NCBI GenBank assembly: GCA_947579605.1
Contig: OX388318.1
Coordinates: forward strand, 9,982,001 to 10,046,000
From: Athripsodes cinereus
Lineage: Eukaryota; Arthropoda; Insecta; Trichoptera; Leptoceridae
DNA length: 64,000 bases
Direction of reading: 5' to 3'
Below the pieces are notes generated by a model that had not been told where the DNA came from, made no database searches, and was given only the letters and a program-made list of their open reading frames with translations. Numbering within the stretch: position 1 is the stretch's first letter; each line of letters starts with the position of its first letter. The translations under genes and the position numbers were made by a program. Of this stretch, positions 10,906-20,911 are shown piece after piece.

Positions 10906-11654
10906 ATCACTTTCAAAATTTTGCTGGTTCCGATGGACCCCCTGCATTTCTACCCTCCGTCGCTAAATTTTCGAGATGGTATAGGAATTTGATATATTTA
11001 AAAAACTCCTCGGTTTTCTTAAAGAAGAACACTTACTCGAATCATTAAGTATCTGGTACTTTATCCGAATATTCGATACTTTAACTATGGATTCGTGGAC
11101 CTCCGTTTACGACTCGTGAACCATTCCCATTTTTTAGTCACGCCAACGGAGACCCCCGTCAAGTCTCCGTGGACCTCTGTGGGTCCACCTTGGGAATTAC
11201 TGGTATAGTGTTAAAAGATAAAATTTATTAATGTTGAACAATCATACTTAACTTTGTTTATTATCTGCTGTGCGTAATGTATGTAGGTACTAATTTATTT
11301 TTTAGGTAGATTCCTATTCATTTTAAATTTATATAAATTCTTATGCATGATTTTTTCTAAATTTAAAAAAAAATATTATTATAATATATAAAAAAGCCAA
11401 TATATAAAAAAAAACATCATCGTTGATTTTGTATAATTCACCATATTGCATTTTTTATTAAAATTAAAAATGTATGGCGTAATTAATTTTCTTCATAATT
11501 TTTCTTCCCGTGAACGTGAAAAATATTTTAATAGCCTATTGGCTATTCCGAGCGGAGAAGAATCCAACAAATTAGAGATCATTCAAATCGGTACAGCCAT
11601 TCTTGAGTTATAAATGGTGTAACACACACGTCTTCCTTTTATATATTAGATGTA

Positions 11655-14010
11655 TTTATATAATATAATATATAATATAACGGAGAGTATTTATAGCGCC
11701 ATCTTCGTGCCATAGCACCTCGAGGACGCTGTACATGATAATGTTCTATCTTCAACAATGTTGTCTGTGTCAAGAGTTCAAATTTAAATACAAAAACCTT
11801 ATAACACATAATCTCAGATACATAATAATATGTATCCGCGTCAGAAATAAAAATAAAATAATGCAATATACACAACAGTCACAGTTCATAAAAAAGTTTG
11901 AAAAAGTAGGTCTTGAGGTCCCTCTTAAAAGCCTGGAAGTCGGCAGCACACCTGAGCCCCAGAGGCAGTCTGTTCCACAGATTAGGGGCAGAAACAGAAA
12001 AAGCGCGGTCACCGTAACCTGTTAAACGTGCCCTCTGTGGAACCTCCAGCTCATGCGCCGCACTCTGCGCTGACCTCAGGGCACGCCGCCTCTCTCCCAA
12101 ACTTCTCAAAGTGCACAAATCACTAATGTATGTGGGGGCCATGTCATTTAGAGCCTTATATACAAAAGCACACACTTTATACTGAATTCTGGCTTCTATA
12201 GGCAGCCAGTGCAGTTCTTTTAAAAGAGGTGTGATGCTATCATACCTATCTGCTCCATATACAACACGGGCTGAGGATTTTAAAACTGAATGTAGCCTAT
12301 TTGTCTGCACCTTTGGTAAACCACTAAACACAACATTGCAATAGTCAAGCCTGGATAACACCAACGCAGATATTAGTGTCTTAATGGCATCACGGGTAAG
12401 AGATCTTCTGACCAACTTGATCTGCCTGAGGCAATAGTAGCAGGAGCTGACAACACTACCAATGTGACGTTCCATGGACAAGCTGCTGTCGATGGTGATC
12501 CCCAGAAGCCTGACGGATGTTGTCGGCGTTATAGTACTTCCTAAGATCACAATGTTATCCTTCGGCAGCAGATGCTGTCTCCCTCTAGATGCCAGCCACA
12601 GGAATTCCGTTTTTTCAGCATTTAGACAAAGTTTATTTGTCGACAGCCAGCAGAAAACTGCCTCTATGCATTGCAGAAAAGTTTGTTTCAGACTTTCAAT
12701 TTTTGTCATTTCCTCCGCAGCATAAATCTGCACATCATCAGCATATGCGCTGAGCCTCAAGCCGAAGGATTCAACAATAGTCTGGATTCCAGCCGAATAT
12801 AGAATGAAGAGGAGAGGCCCCAATATTGAACCTTGCGGAATTCCGGTTGACAATGGCCTCTCTGCTGCCTGGACATCATTGAAGTACACCGTTTGCTTTC
12901 TTCCCGAGAGATATGAAGTGAACCAGTCTAGTGCAGCCCCACACACACCAAAGTCAGCATTTAATTTCTGCACCAAAAGTTCGTGGTCAACTGTAGGTAT
13001 CGAAGGCCGCACTCATGTCCAACAGACATAGCAATGTTATTTTTCCCTCTTCATTATATCCAATAATGTCTGACAACAACTTTGCCAAGCTAGTCTCAGT
13101 TGAATGATGTTTTCTATATGCCGATTGCCTCGCAGGCCACATATTATTGTCATCCAAGAAGTCGCACAATCTACTAGCAACCACTTTCTCAACCAGCTTG
13201 GCCAAGAGAGGCAGATTGGAGATTGGTCTGTAATTTGACATGTCATCAGGACTTACATTTTGTTTTTTTAGGATAGGTGTAACGTGAGCGGATTTCAAAG
13301 TACATGGTACCTCACAGGCTGTTATTATAGAATTCACAAGAACCACAAAGAAATTTAAAAGATATGTCTTACACTTTTTGAGCAACCATGTTGGAATAGG
13401 GTCCAGAATACACTGTTTATTTTTCCATTTTGTCAATAATATTGTTTATTTCAGTTTCCGATGTCAAACTAAAACTACTCAAAGACACATTTACACGAGC
13501 AGGGCTCTTGATGTACCCACTCTGACAGTCTACATTTACTCTTTGACGTATTGAATCAACTTTAGACTGGAAGTAGTTCGCGAGATCCTCGGCAGACAGA
13601 GTTGAGTCAACATCAGAGCACTTTCTTTCACAGATGGAGTTTAGTACATGCCACAGTGTCTTAGAATCCCTTGAAACATGGACCAGCTCCCTCCAATAGC
13701 TTTCTCGTTTTGACTTTACCATTGCCCTGTAAGCATTCTGAGCATTTATCCACACCTCACGATCCACATCCACACCACCCCCTCTGAAGACTCGCTCACA
13801 TCTTCTCATTTCCTTCTTCAGATCTCTACAGTCCTCATCAAACCACCCATCCGATTTTCTAATTCTCCTTCTCTGATTTCGCAATGGAGCATGCTTATCA
13901 ATGAGCTCAGTTAGTACTTTATTATATATGTTCACCAGCTCTTCAGGATCAGCACCGAGATGCGATACAGAATATTCTTTTACAGGATGAGGTTTGTACA
14001 TACCTAACTA
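11655..14010 (-). mobile_element. 5'-truncated CR1/L2-type LINE
   Basis: Minus-strand element consisting of the post-endonuclease spacer, a complete-looking reverse transcriptase region and a ~200-bp 3' UTR that runs into TA-rich sequence at about 11655-11690. The endonuclease domain is missing. Coding content is described in the pseudogene entry. The 3' end abuts the terminal repeat ending at 11652. Confidence 0.8.
11879..14001 (-). pseudogene. CR1/L2-type LINE ORF2 remnant (reverse transcriptase)
   Basis: Three reading-frame pieces join in order. Residues from 14001 down to 13417 give the spacer between endonuclease and RT, with LIDKHAPLRNQRRRIRK and GWFDEDCRDLKKEMRR. From 13436 to 12987 come DPIPTWLLKK, NYRPISNLPLLAKLVEKVV, AYRKHHSTETSLAKL and DMSAAFDT. 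From 13012 to 11879 come VDHELLV, GIPQGSILGPLLFILY and AYADD, then the thumb and C-terminus. Piece one shifts to piece two by one base around 13417-13436, and piece two to piece three by a 4-base insertion at about 12990-13000 inside the AAFDTVDH motif. The RT motifs, including YADD, are intact apart from the shifts. It was never autonomous at this locus because the endonuclease is absent. Confidence 0.85.
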
Positions 14011-14216
14011 AGTTATTTGGTGAATAATGAAAAATACGACAGCACGAGGTTTTTATTTTATTTTTGTATTTCGGATATTACTTTGAATATAATTTCACTT
14101 GCAAATGAGGGTTGATTTTTATTCTGTGCTGCTTTATTAATGATTCGTAGGAAATTTATTTTTGAATCTCTATTATCAACCAATGTACAATTATAAAAAT
14201 ACTTTGAATATCTTCT

Positions 14217-14386
14217 GGTTGTTGGTTTTCGGGTTTGCCATGCCATGGTGCACTTGCTGGCCCCATCTTCATATCCTGAAGATGGGGCCAGCAAGTGCAC
14301 CGAAACGTCGATTTAACAAATCAAGACATGGCAAACCCGAAAACCAACAACCAGATAGTGAAGATCGCCATGAAAGCCTTCAAACC
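14217..14386. mobile_element. Foldback element, family C, with 16-bp target duplication
   Basis: Perfect 16-bp direct repeats ACTTTGAATATCTTCT flank it at 14201-14216 and 14387-14402. The arms (14217-14272 and 14279-14355) share the CCGAAAACCAACAACCAG and GGGGCCAGCAAGTGCACC blocks in inverted order. The left arm lacks the GAAACGTCG segment. A one-sided tail (14356-14386) contains GATCGCCATGAAAGCCTTC. The right arm carries a hammerhead-like core. Non-coding; a Penelope-like terminal repeat is the favoured origin. Confidence 0.85.
14273..14312 (+). ncRNA. Hammerhead-ribozyme-like motif, family C
   Basis: Stem I ATC (14273-14275) pairs with GAT (14310-14312). The core CTGAAGA (14276-14282) fits CTGANGA. 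An extra T and a weakly paired stem II (GG...CC, 14284-14301) follow, then GAA (14302-14304), palindromic ACGT (14305-14308) and C at the cleavage position (14309). Stem II pairing is poor as it stands, so in vitro activity is doubtful. The order of elements is the same as at 2786-2830 although the surrounding sequence is unrelated. Confidence 0.5.
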
Positions 14387-14454
14387 ACTTTGAATATCTT
14401 CTTTGTTTATTTAACGTTTCTCTTTGAAACACAGGTTTTAACAAATCTAATCTA

Positions 14455-14590
14455 TTTATTGAGTAGGCGTTTATTTTGTAAAACTCCATGTTTATACATA
14501 TAAGAAAACACAATTGGTTTTAGTTTAACCAAAATATTTGGTCAAATAAATATATAGTAAAACTAAAACCTATTGTGATTTCTTCCATAT
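14455..14590. mobile_element. Foldback element, family D, copy 1
   Basis: Flanked by perfect 12-bp repeats AAATCTAATCTA at 14443-14454 and 14591-14602. The one-sided left tail includes GTAAAACTCCATGTTTATA. Inverted arms around AACACAATTGGTTTTAGTTT and its complement lie at about 14505-14590. Copy 2 lies at about 26017-26168. Confidence 0.65.
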
Positions 14591-14602
14591 AAATCTAATC
14601 TA

Positions 14603-15127
14603 ATTGGAGTGAATACACTCGTATTTATTTTAATCAAGTCTATTTTCATAATATTTTCAATGCTTTGATATCATTGTACATTTGACATAGCAATGGTGTT
14701 TAGTGAAAGAATATCTTACATACTCCCCTTGAAAACACAGCGCTAAACAAACTCTTTTTATTTGGAGCAATAATTTATCAATAAGCTTGCTTCGTTCCAT
14801 GATATTCTTAATAATTATTCTGATATTGTCAGATAATAGTGATGTAGCTTAAAAGAGTTTCTTCCAGATAGTAAAAAAACTCCTTGTCTTTCTATCTTTG
14901 AAATTAATATATTTTTTTATTTAGATTTGAATCAATTAGAATACAACTAGTTCTTTCTTATTTCCGACATTAAAATACACTCTTAATATCTAAACAGTGA
15001 TAAATGTGCTTACATTGTGAAGGAGGAGTGAAAAGTTTTGTCATACCTTTAGGTAGATATGTAAGTAATGTAGGGAAATATCATGTCAATATTTGTTTAA
15101 CTACAAAGCAAAGATTTCATAATATTG
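14603..15127. other. No gene recognised (14603-15127)
   Basis: AT-rich sequence with no supported feature. Confidence 0.5.
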
Positions 15128-15135
15128 TGCATGAC

Positions 15136-15740
15136 TAGAGGGTTACTCTAATTTTTATTTCCCGTTTCCCGGGAAAAAAACGAATCCTTTCCCGGGAAAA
15201 AATACAAATTATTAGTCATGCAGATTGCCATACCGATACCGAAATCTTTGTTTAGTTAACTGTAATAGTCGTGATAAACTTGTAGAAGCTGACGAATATT
15301 TTGATATGAAAATATGAAAAATAATATTAATTACCAATATAAGTGTTATACTTTAAAAAAAAAACTTAATTATAGCTTCAATGTATTCGTTTGAAAGAAC
15401 CATAATTATTCTAAATATAATTCGAAATCGGAGGTGTGTTTGGCCGACAATGTATAAGAATCCTACAATTTTTCATGTTTTTTTTTACATATTTCGAAAA
15501 GTTAGATAGTTCTTAAAAATATTAGTGCAGCCAACTGTCATTTTTTTTGTTTTATTCATGGATATTAACCGATATAAAAAATCTTTTTTTGTCGAAATTT
15601 CTCATTTTTTAAAGTCAAAAATCTTTAAAAAGCTTTGCCAAAATCCATAACATTTTTTTGCTTGATAGGATGATCAAAAATTAATTTTAAAATTTCCCGT
15701 TTCCCGGTAACAAAAATAATCCGGGAAAAGATACCCTCTA
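15136..15740. mobile_element. hAT-type MITE (TAGAGGG termini)
   Basis: A perfect 8-bp duplication, TGCATGAC, lies at 15128-15135 and 15741-15748. The ends are TAGAGGGTTACTCT and CCCTCTA. Subterminal CCCGTTTCCCGG motifs occur at both ends (about 15160-15175 and 15690-15705), probably transposase-binding repeats. No ORF. Length 605 bp. Confidence 0.8.
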
Positions 15741-15748
15741 TGCATGAC

Positions 15749-16235
15749 TTACTTCTTTGCCAACCCCTCAATGAGAGCAGCGTGTTTTCATATTTAGTAT
15801 CAATAATATTCAAATATATTATTTTACATCCCTCTTAGTAGAATGCGTTAAGATATGAATTAATGCACCGATTGCGATGCATTTGTTCAAGTTGAATGTC
15901 AAGAAGTAGATTGGTATATATAATAGATAATCAAAATCTATGTTTGCGATGAAATAATAAAGATGGAAAATACATAAATAATTTTTCTTCTTTCTTTTTA
16001 CATTCACATTCATGTTGTCATGATGCCTGCTCAGTGATTTTTTTGAAAAAAAGAACGTGTCCATGAAGATTTTTGTCCACATATAAGACATGAATATTCA
16101 TGCTTTAATATACGTATAAAGATTTTACACTTTAAAGGTAAATTATTATTTTACTATTGTTACCTTCTGATGTGAATCTTCGAAGTTTGTTGATTTACGT
16201 CATTGCAAAAAAGTTAAATTATTATTTACGTCATT
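15749..16235. other. No gene recognised (15749-16235)
   Basis: AT-rich. The 90-codon minus ORF at 15819-16091 has no recognisable motif. A 25-bp direct duplication containing TTATTTACGTCATTGCAA occurs at about 16192-16238. Confidence 0.45.
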
Positions 16236-16247
16236 GCAATAAAGTTA

Positions 16248-16425
16248 AATTCCCCAACGTTGGCGATCATCTCGACAAACCTACCCTTTCCTGCGCCGCT
16301 CGGATCACCTCATCCACACTTTGGATGCCGGTCCACTCCCTTACGTTTCGCAGCAAGGACATCTGTCTCTTACCGGGTCCTCGGCGTCCCTCGATTTTCC
16401 TTACTTATATAACCTTCCGAACTTG
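16248..16425 (-). pseudogene. Non-LTR retrotransposon C-terminal fragment
   Basis: The minus reading gives GKIEGRRGPGKRQ, LLRNVREWTGIQSVDEVIRA and AQER, then shifts frame to MIANVGE. It is homologous to the fragments at 5925, 41890 and 50125. Extensively truncated and frameshifted. Confidence 0.65.
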
Positions 16426-16493
16426 GATAGTTGACAACAGCTCTCTGTCAGCTGTAGCTCACCTCAGAATTTCGTTAATATTATGAAACGTTT

Positions 16494-16565
16494 TATGTCA
16501 CCCATCTTGAATGTCTTATTTTTTATGGTGCGAAGAGGATGACCTTTATGTTTATTAGATAAGTT
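16494..16565 (+). mobile_element. RTE-derived short element, 5' fragment
   Basis: GTCACCCATCTTGAATGTCT followed by TATGGTGCGAAGAGGATGAC matches the 5' half of the 40674-40821 copy; the 3' half is missing. Confidence 0.5.
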
Positions 16566-16603
16566 GAGTTTATTGAATATTCTATTTATGGAAAATGTCA
16601 TTT

Positions 16604-16735
16604 ATTTATTTATAAATGAAAACAATGAACAGCATTACAGTAAAAACCTTTTCGCTGTCATTGTACGTACACATCAAACAATCAAGATAATAACAAAATA
16701 TACAGAAAAATACAGGCACATAGAAATTCTATGAC
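16604..16735 (-). repeat. Probable LINE 3'-UTR tail, reverse orientation
   Basis: Begins with a TTTATTTATTTATAAAT run and continues with a purine/adenine-rich segment, as in the inverted 3' ends at 27965 and 29655. There is no coding evidence; low-confidence assignment by composition and layout only. Confidence 0.3.
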
Positions 16736-17032
16736 AAATAAATATATAGAAGAAAACGATGATGGTAAACAATACATAATAGTATGTATTACTGCGTTAT
16801 TTGAGTATTTATATGGTTGCATTTGGTAACACTTTATCATATTTCAAGGTAGTGAGAAAACGGTTGATTATCATATTAAGGTTTGATGATATCAAAATAA
16901 TATATTTCTTATAACGGGTATATTCTGTAATATCTGCTATGTCTTGTCTTATAATATTGTTTTACTACGCCTCCTATCTCCTTCAATATAGTTCCATAAA
17001 GGCAGCTGATGTATAATACATATTGTATGTAT
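16736..17032. other. No gene recognised (16736-17032)
   Basis: AT-rich, nothing supported. Confidence 0.45.
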
Positions 17033-17592
17033 ATAATATGAGGCGTATAGTTCCAATCGGCGTTCAGTCCATTATACTTGATTTTCTGGTAGGCCCATAT
17101 ATTTGATAACTACTGATATATGAGGGAAGTAGTTGTTGCAAGTATGCTCAGTTCTAAAGATGTTTATCCAGAGAATGAAAATGCAAAAAATAATTAAAAA
17201 TACTACAGATAGTACAGATTCACCTCATAAAGCACGTCAAAGCATTTTTGAACTTAACGAAGTTTGAAACTTTCCTAAGGATTTAACGGTTTTTGGAATA
17301 CCACACTCACAGATTACACTAAGGTTTCCATTTTGAATTTGGATAAATATAGAGCTGTGATTGGCTGTCTGCGGACTTATGGTTGTTTGAAACAAAATGT
17401 AAGACGGACTTAACGTTGTTGGGAATAAAACTATTTTTTTGATAGCGATTTTCTTGTATATTTAGCGGAGAATAGAACACACATACTGGGTCTAGTAGTC
17501 AGAAATTTATATTGTCTATACGAATCAATGTTTAGTTGAAATTGGATATAAATTGGACCTTACGTCGATTGGAACTATACGCCTCATATTAT
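17033..17592. mobile_element. DNA transposon remnant with ~28-bp TIRs
   Basis: The left end runs ATAATATGAGGCG, TATAGTTCCAATCGGCGT. The right end is its reverse complement with one mismatch (GGCGT versus GACGT). The target duplication is not clear because the flanks are TA-rich. About 560 bp, with no transposase ORF. Superfamily unassigned. Confidence 0.7.
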
Positions 17593-17766
17593 CTATTATA
17601 ATGTGAATTATGTGATACATTGTACACAATATTACTGTTATTAGGATGTATCAAGGTTAGAAATTGAAATTTTGATTAAATGCAAATTCAAATTATTAGT
17701 ATTAATACTCTCTAGAAACTTTGTATGCTTTGAAGAGGGGTGAAGATATATAATGTATGACTATGA

Positions 17767-20700
17767 ATATACTATACTATACCCTCACGCCGTGTCCCAA
17801 GTGGGGTAGGCAGAGAGAACGGAACGCCAAACAGATCTATCTTTACACACTTCCTTCGCTTCCTCCACATTCATACAGTTCCTCATACACGCACGTCGGT
17901 TCCTCTTACTCAACACGCGGCCATCCTTGAGAATTTGATCCACGTGATCAAGCCACGTGGTTCTCGGACGCCCGCGTTTCCTCACACCCTTTCTTTCAGA
18001 TAAGTATATCCTCTTTGTCATTCTTTCCTCTTTCATTCGTTCCACATGACCAAACCATCTCAATTTATTTACACGCATTCTGTCCACAACAGTCTTCTTG
18101 CATCCGCTCATTCTTCTAATATCCTCATTCTTCACTCTATCACGCAGCGTTTTACCAACCATTCTTCTCAACGATCGCATCTCTACTGCATTTATTCCAC
18201 TTTCGTCCTTCTTCAACCACGTCCATGTCTCGCTTGCATACGTAAGTGACGGTACCAGAATGGTATTGTGCACCAGCATTTTAGCCATGTTCGACACATT
18301 GTCATTGCTGACAATGGGTCGAAGTGCACCGTTTACTCTAGCACCGGCCACTTTCCTTCTTTCAATGTCCCTATCGCATCTTCCATCCCTCGTAAACATA
18401 CTTCCCAAATATACATACTCACTTACTTGCTCCAAACATTCGTCACCAACTTTAATCTCGCAAATCGTTTTTTCATTCTCTCTTTCAAAAACAAGAACTT
18501 TCGTCTTCATAACGTTCATTTTCAAACCATTCAAATTGCAACTATCATACACACACGTAACAATCTCTTGTAAGTCCCTTTCACTCTCAGCCATTAACAC
18601 CAAATCATCTGCGTACATCAATGCATTCACCCGAAACCCATTCAGCTCGACACCAACATCCATCTCTTTCACAGGTCGCATACAGTAGTCGAAGAATAGG
18701 TTGAACAGCCACGGAGACATGACACAACCTTGCTTCACTCCTTTGGTGAGGACAAACCACTCCGAGAGAGTGTTATTTACCCTCACGCAAGCGGAGCTTC
18801 CCACGTAAAGTGAAGATATTGCGCGGATCAACCGGCTGCTCACCCCATACTCCGACAACACGCGCCACAACCTTTCCCGGTCCACTCGATCATATGCTTT
18901 CTCCAGATCCACGAACGCACAAAAAAGCCTCTGGTGTTTACCCAGAAACTTCTCTATAACCATTCGCAGGGAGAAGATCTGATCGGTGCACCCTCTGCCA
19001 TTCAAAAAAGCTCCTTGCGCATCCCATATCTTACACTCAGTTATCTTTCGTACTCTCTCAATCAAAATTCTACCATACAGTTTCCCTATTGAGCTCAGCA
19101 AGCTAATAGCCCGATAACTCCCGCATTCAAGCCTAGAGCCTTTCCCTTTGTACAGGGGGCAGATGATAGCCCTCTTCCAATCCTCTGGTGTAACACCTTC
19201 TCTCCAACAATCGTTGAAAAGCTCCAAACACCACGCGAGAGCCCCCGGTCCACCAGACTTGATGAGCTCAACGGCAACACAATCATACCCTACAGCTTTA
19301 CCGCACTTCGCTTTTTTTAATGCATTCAAAATCTCATTCATGTCTATCATATCGTTTTCATTCACACTGCTTTCACTGTCGTCATACTCATTTGCATTTG
19401 TACCATCACATTCAAACAGATCTTCGAAATATTCCTTCCATCTCTGTAGCACACATTCATCATTCACTAACACACATCCATCCTTGTCTTTTATCCCTTT
19501 CATACTGTTCACACTTGAACCCGTCCTCTTTCGTTTCACTTCCTTCCAAAAAATCTTCATATTTTCACTCGCATACGTAGACAATTTCTTACATTCTTCA
19601 TCTTCAAGCATTTTTTTCTTCATTTTCACAACTTCACGCACTTCCTTCTTGCATGTCTTGTAAACTTCTTTCTTTCGCTCTTTTTCACATGTGTCACACT
19701 GTTTCACATTCAGTAAGTCTTTCCAAGCATTCTTCTTCTTATCTACAGCTTCTTTCACATCATTATCCCACCATGCATCGCCTTTCTTACGTCCAACTTT
19801 AGCTTCACCACATGTTTCTTTTGCACTTCCTACAAGCACACTTTTTAAGACATCCCACCTTTCATTCATCGTTAGATCATTCTTTTCGTTCGTACTCAGC
19901 TTCTCATTCACAGTTTTTACATATTCATTCTTTACACTCTCATCTTTCAGTTTTTCGACTCTCAATCTCATAGCTGGCGTGGACTTTTGTGTTCTCGAAC
20001 GCCAACCGGAGAATAGATTTATTCTTGAGACGACAAGAAAATGATCCGTCTCCAGCTCAGCGCCTCGATACACTCTAGTATCCGTGGTCGCCTTCCTGAG
20101 ACGAGAGTCCACACACACGAGGTCAATCATCGATCTTTCATTCCCTCTCTCCCAGGTATACATGTGGATCTCCTTGTGGGCGAAAAAGGTATTCGCCACA
20201 AAGAGATCCATCTCCAAGCACACATCAATTATTCGTTTGCCATTATCGTTCACTCTACTGTCTCCATTCATTCCCAAAACACTTTCAAGTTCATTCCTCC
20301 TAACACCCACCCATCCATTCAAATCACCTGCCAAGATCAATCTTTCATTTTCATTTTTATCTTCTGCAATCTTTCTCACGCCATTCCAGAACTCTTCCTT
20401 TTCCGTCTCTATGGCATCGTTACCAGGACCATACCCAACTATGAGTAAGATCCTAGTCATCCCCACTTTGAAACGGATCCAGATTAGCCTGGAACTTACA
20501 CATTCATACCCTTTCATACATTCGCTCATTCTTTTCGATAAAAAAGCACCCACACCTTGACATGCGTGTTGTGTGTCTGGAACACCAGACCACAACTCGA
20601 TCCTTCCATCACTTTCTTTAATACCACACCCTTTCCTCTTCGTTTCGCAGACACACAAAACATCCAAATACTTATCATTCATCATCTCTAAAATTTCGTC

Positions 20701-20911
20701 CGTCTTTCTCACCATCCCTCCTCTCACATTCAAAACTCCCACCCTGCATTCCGCTCTCCTCATTGTGCCCTTCACCCACTTTGACGCGGCATGATGGGTG
20801 GCAAGCCTCATCGCTGCCATATGCGTCAAAGCGTACTACCTATTGTCTTACATTTATCTTACATTTTACCCCCCCACCGCCAAGGAATACGAAAAATCCA
20901 CCACCCTGTAA
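17767..20911 (-). mobile_element. Full-length RTE-clade LINE
   Basis: The 5' end is set at about 20911 because the internally deleted copy at 22405-22798 ends at the same base (CCACCACCCTGTAA on the plus strand). The 3' end is the short microsatellite TATAGTATAG just after the stop codon, typical of RTE elements, which lack poly-A. A 5' UTR of about 80 bp precedes a single ORF. Nearly every ORF predicted on the plus strand in this interval is an antisense shadow. Uninterrupted coding over 3 kb indicates a recent insertion. Confidence 0.9.
17785..20829 (-). CDS. RTE retrotransposon endonuclease/reverse transcriptase, intact, 1014 aa
   Basis: Encodes the protein that nicks target DNA and copies the element RNA at the nick (target-primed reverse transcription). 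N-terminal apurinic-type endonuclease: N34 in LNVRG, E62 in CETK, D169 and N171 in LAGDLNGW, S233/D236 in RSMIDLV, and D262-H263. Reverse transcriptase: AIICPLYKGKGSRLECGSYR, D641 in FVDLEKAYDRV, QGCVMSPWLF, and Y739-A-D-D742. The C-terminus has KLRWFGHVERM, RKRGRPRTTWLDHVDQIL and a Cys-containing RACMRNCMNVEEAKEVC segment, usual in RTE elements. All catalytic residues expected by family knowledge are visible and there is no stop or frameshift, so it could be active. The chosen ATG is the first in frame; ATGs at codons 4 and 7 are alternatives. Length agrees with RTE proteins (about 1000 aa). Confidence 0.93.
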   Translation of the reverse strand: MTHMAAMRLATHHAASKWVKGTMRRAECRVGVLNVRGGMVRKTDEILEMMNDKYLDVLCVCETKRKGCGIKESDGRIELWSGVPDTQHACQGVGAFLSKRMSECMKGYECVSSRLIWIRFKVGMTRILLIVGYGPGNDAIETEKEEFWNGVRKIAEDKNENERLILAGDLNGWVGVRRNELESVLGMNGDSRVNDNGKRIIDVCLEMDLFVANTFFAHKEIHMYTWERGNERSMIDLVCVDSRLRKATTDTRVYRGAELETDHFLVVSRINLFSGWRSRTQKSTPAMRLRVEKLKDESVKNEYVKTVNEKLSTNEKNDLTMNERWDVLKSVLVGSAKETCGEAKVGRKKGDAWWDNDVKEAVDKKKNAWKDLLNVKQCDTCEKERKKEVYKTCKKEVREVVKMKKKMLEDEECKKLSTYASENMKIFWKEVKRKRTGSSVNSMKGIKDKDGCVLVNDECVLQRWKEYFEDLFECDGTNANEYDDSESSVNENDMIDMNEILNALKKAKCGKAVGYDCVAVELIKSGGPGALAWCLELFNDCWREGVTPEDWKRAIICPLYKGKGSRLECGSYRAISLLSSIGKLYGRILIERVRKITECKIWDAQGAFLNGRGCTDQIFSLRMVIEKFLGKHQRLFCAFVDLEKAYDRVDRERLWRVLSEYGVSSRLIRAISSLYVGSSACVRVNNTLSEWFVLTKGVKQGCVMSPWLFNLFFDYCMRPVKEMDVGVELNGFRVNALMYADDLVLMAESERDLQEIVTCVYDSCNLNGLKMNVMKTKVLVFERENEKTICEIKVGDECLEQVSEYVYLGSMFTRDGRCDRDIERRKVAGARVNGALRPIVSNDNVSNMAKMLVHNTILVPSLTYASETWTWLKKDESGINAVEMRSLRRMVGKTLRDRVKNEDIRRMSGCKKTVVDRMRVNKLRWFGHVERMKEERMTKRIYLSERKGVRKRGRPRTTWLDHVDQILKDGRVLSKRNRRACMRNCMNVEEAKEVCKDRSVWRSVLSAYPTWDTA

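Larger units (their letters stand above)
9937..11202. mobile_element. hAT-type non-autonomous DNA transposon, composite
   Basis: A perfect 8-bp target duplication, GTATAGTG, lies at 9929-9936 and 11203-11210. The left end is CGGAGGTTCCCAAAC. The right end reads, on the opposite strand, CAGTAATTCCCAAGG, which is the hAT-like 'CAGNGGTTCCCAA' form. Inside, the segment 9958-10100 (ATAGATCACTTTCAAAATTT...) is repeated at 10903-11035 and partly at 10215-10275. Between them sits a LINE RNase H scrap (10359-10905). No transposase ORF is present. The family is related to 36057-36489, sharing the GTACCGACTATT region. Confidence 0.8.
9833..11652 (+). mobile_element. Widespread lepidopteran terminal-repeat element, interrupted by a hAT
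   Basis: The left part (9833-9936) begins TACTAGCTGACCCAGCGAAC. The right part (11211-11652) contains AATCCAACAAATTAGAGATC, ATTCAAATCGGTACAGCC, GTTATAAATGGTGTAAC and ends in a TATATATTAGATG tail. These two ends are those of one very common lepidopteran repeat, split here by the hAT at 9937-11202. A related copy lies at 33259-33481. I cannot assign its class with certainty; a LINE 3' end (CR1/Zenon-like) is one possibility. No coding sequence is left. Confidence 0.65.

Noticed and set aside
18046..20794. Many plus-strand ORFs of 61-196 codons
   Set aside because: Antisense shadows of the intact minus-strand RTE ORF.
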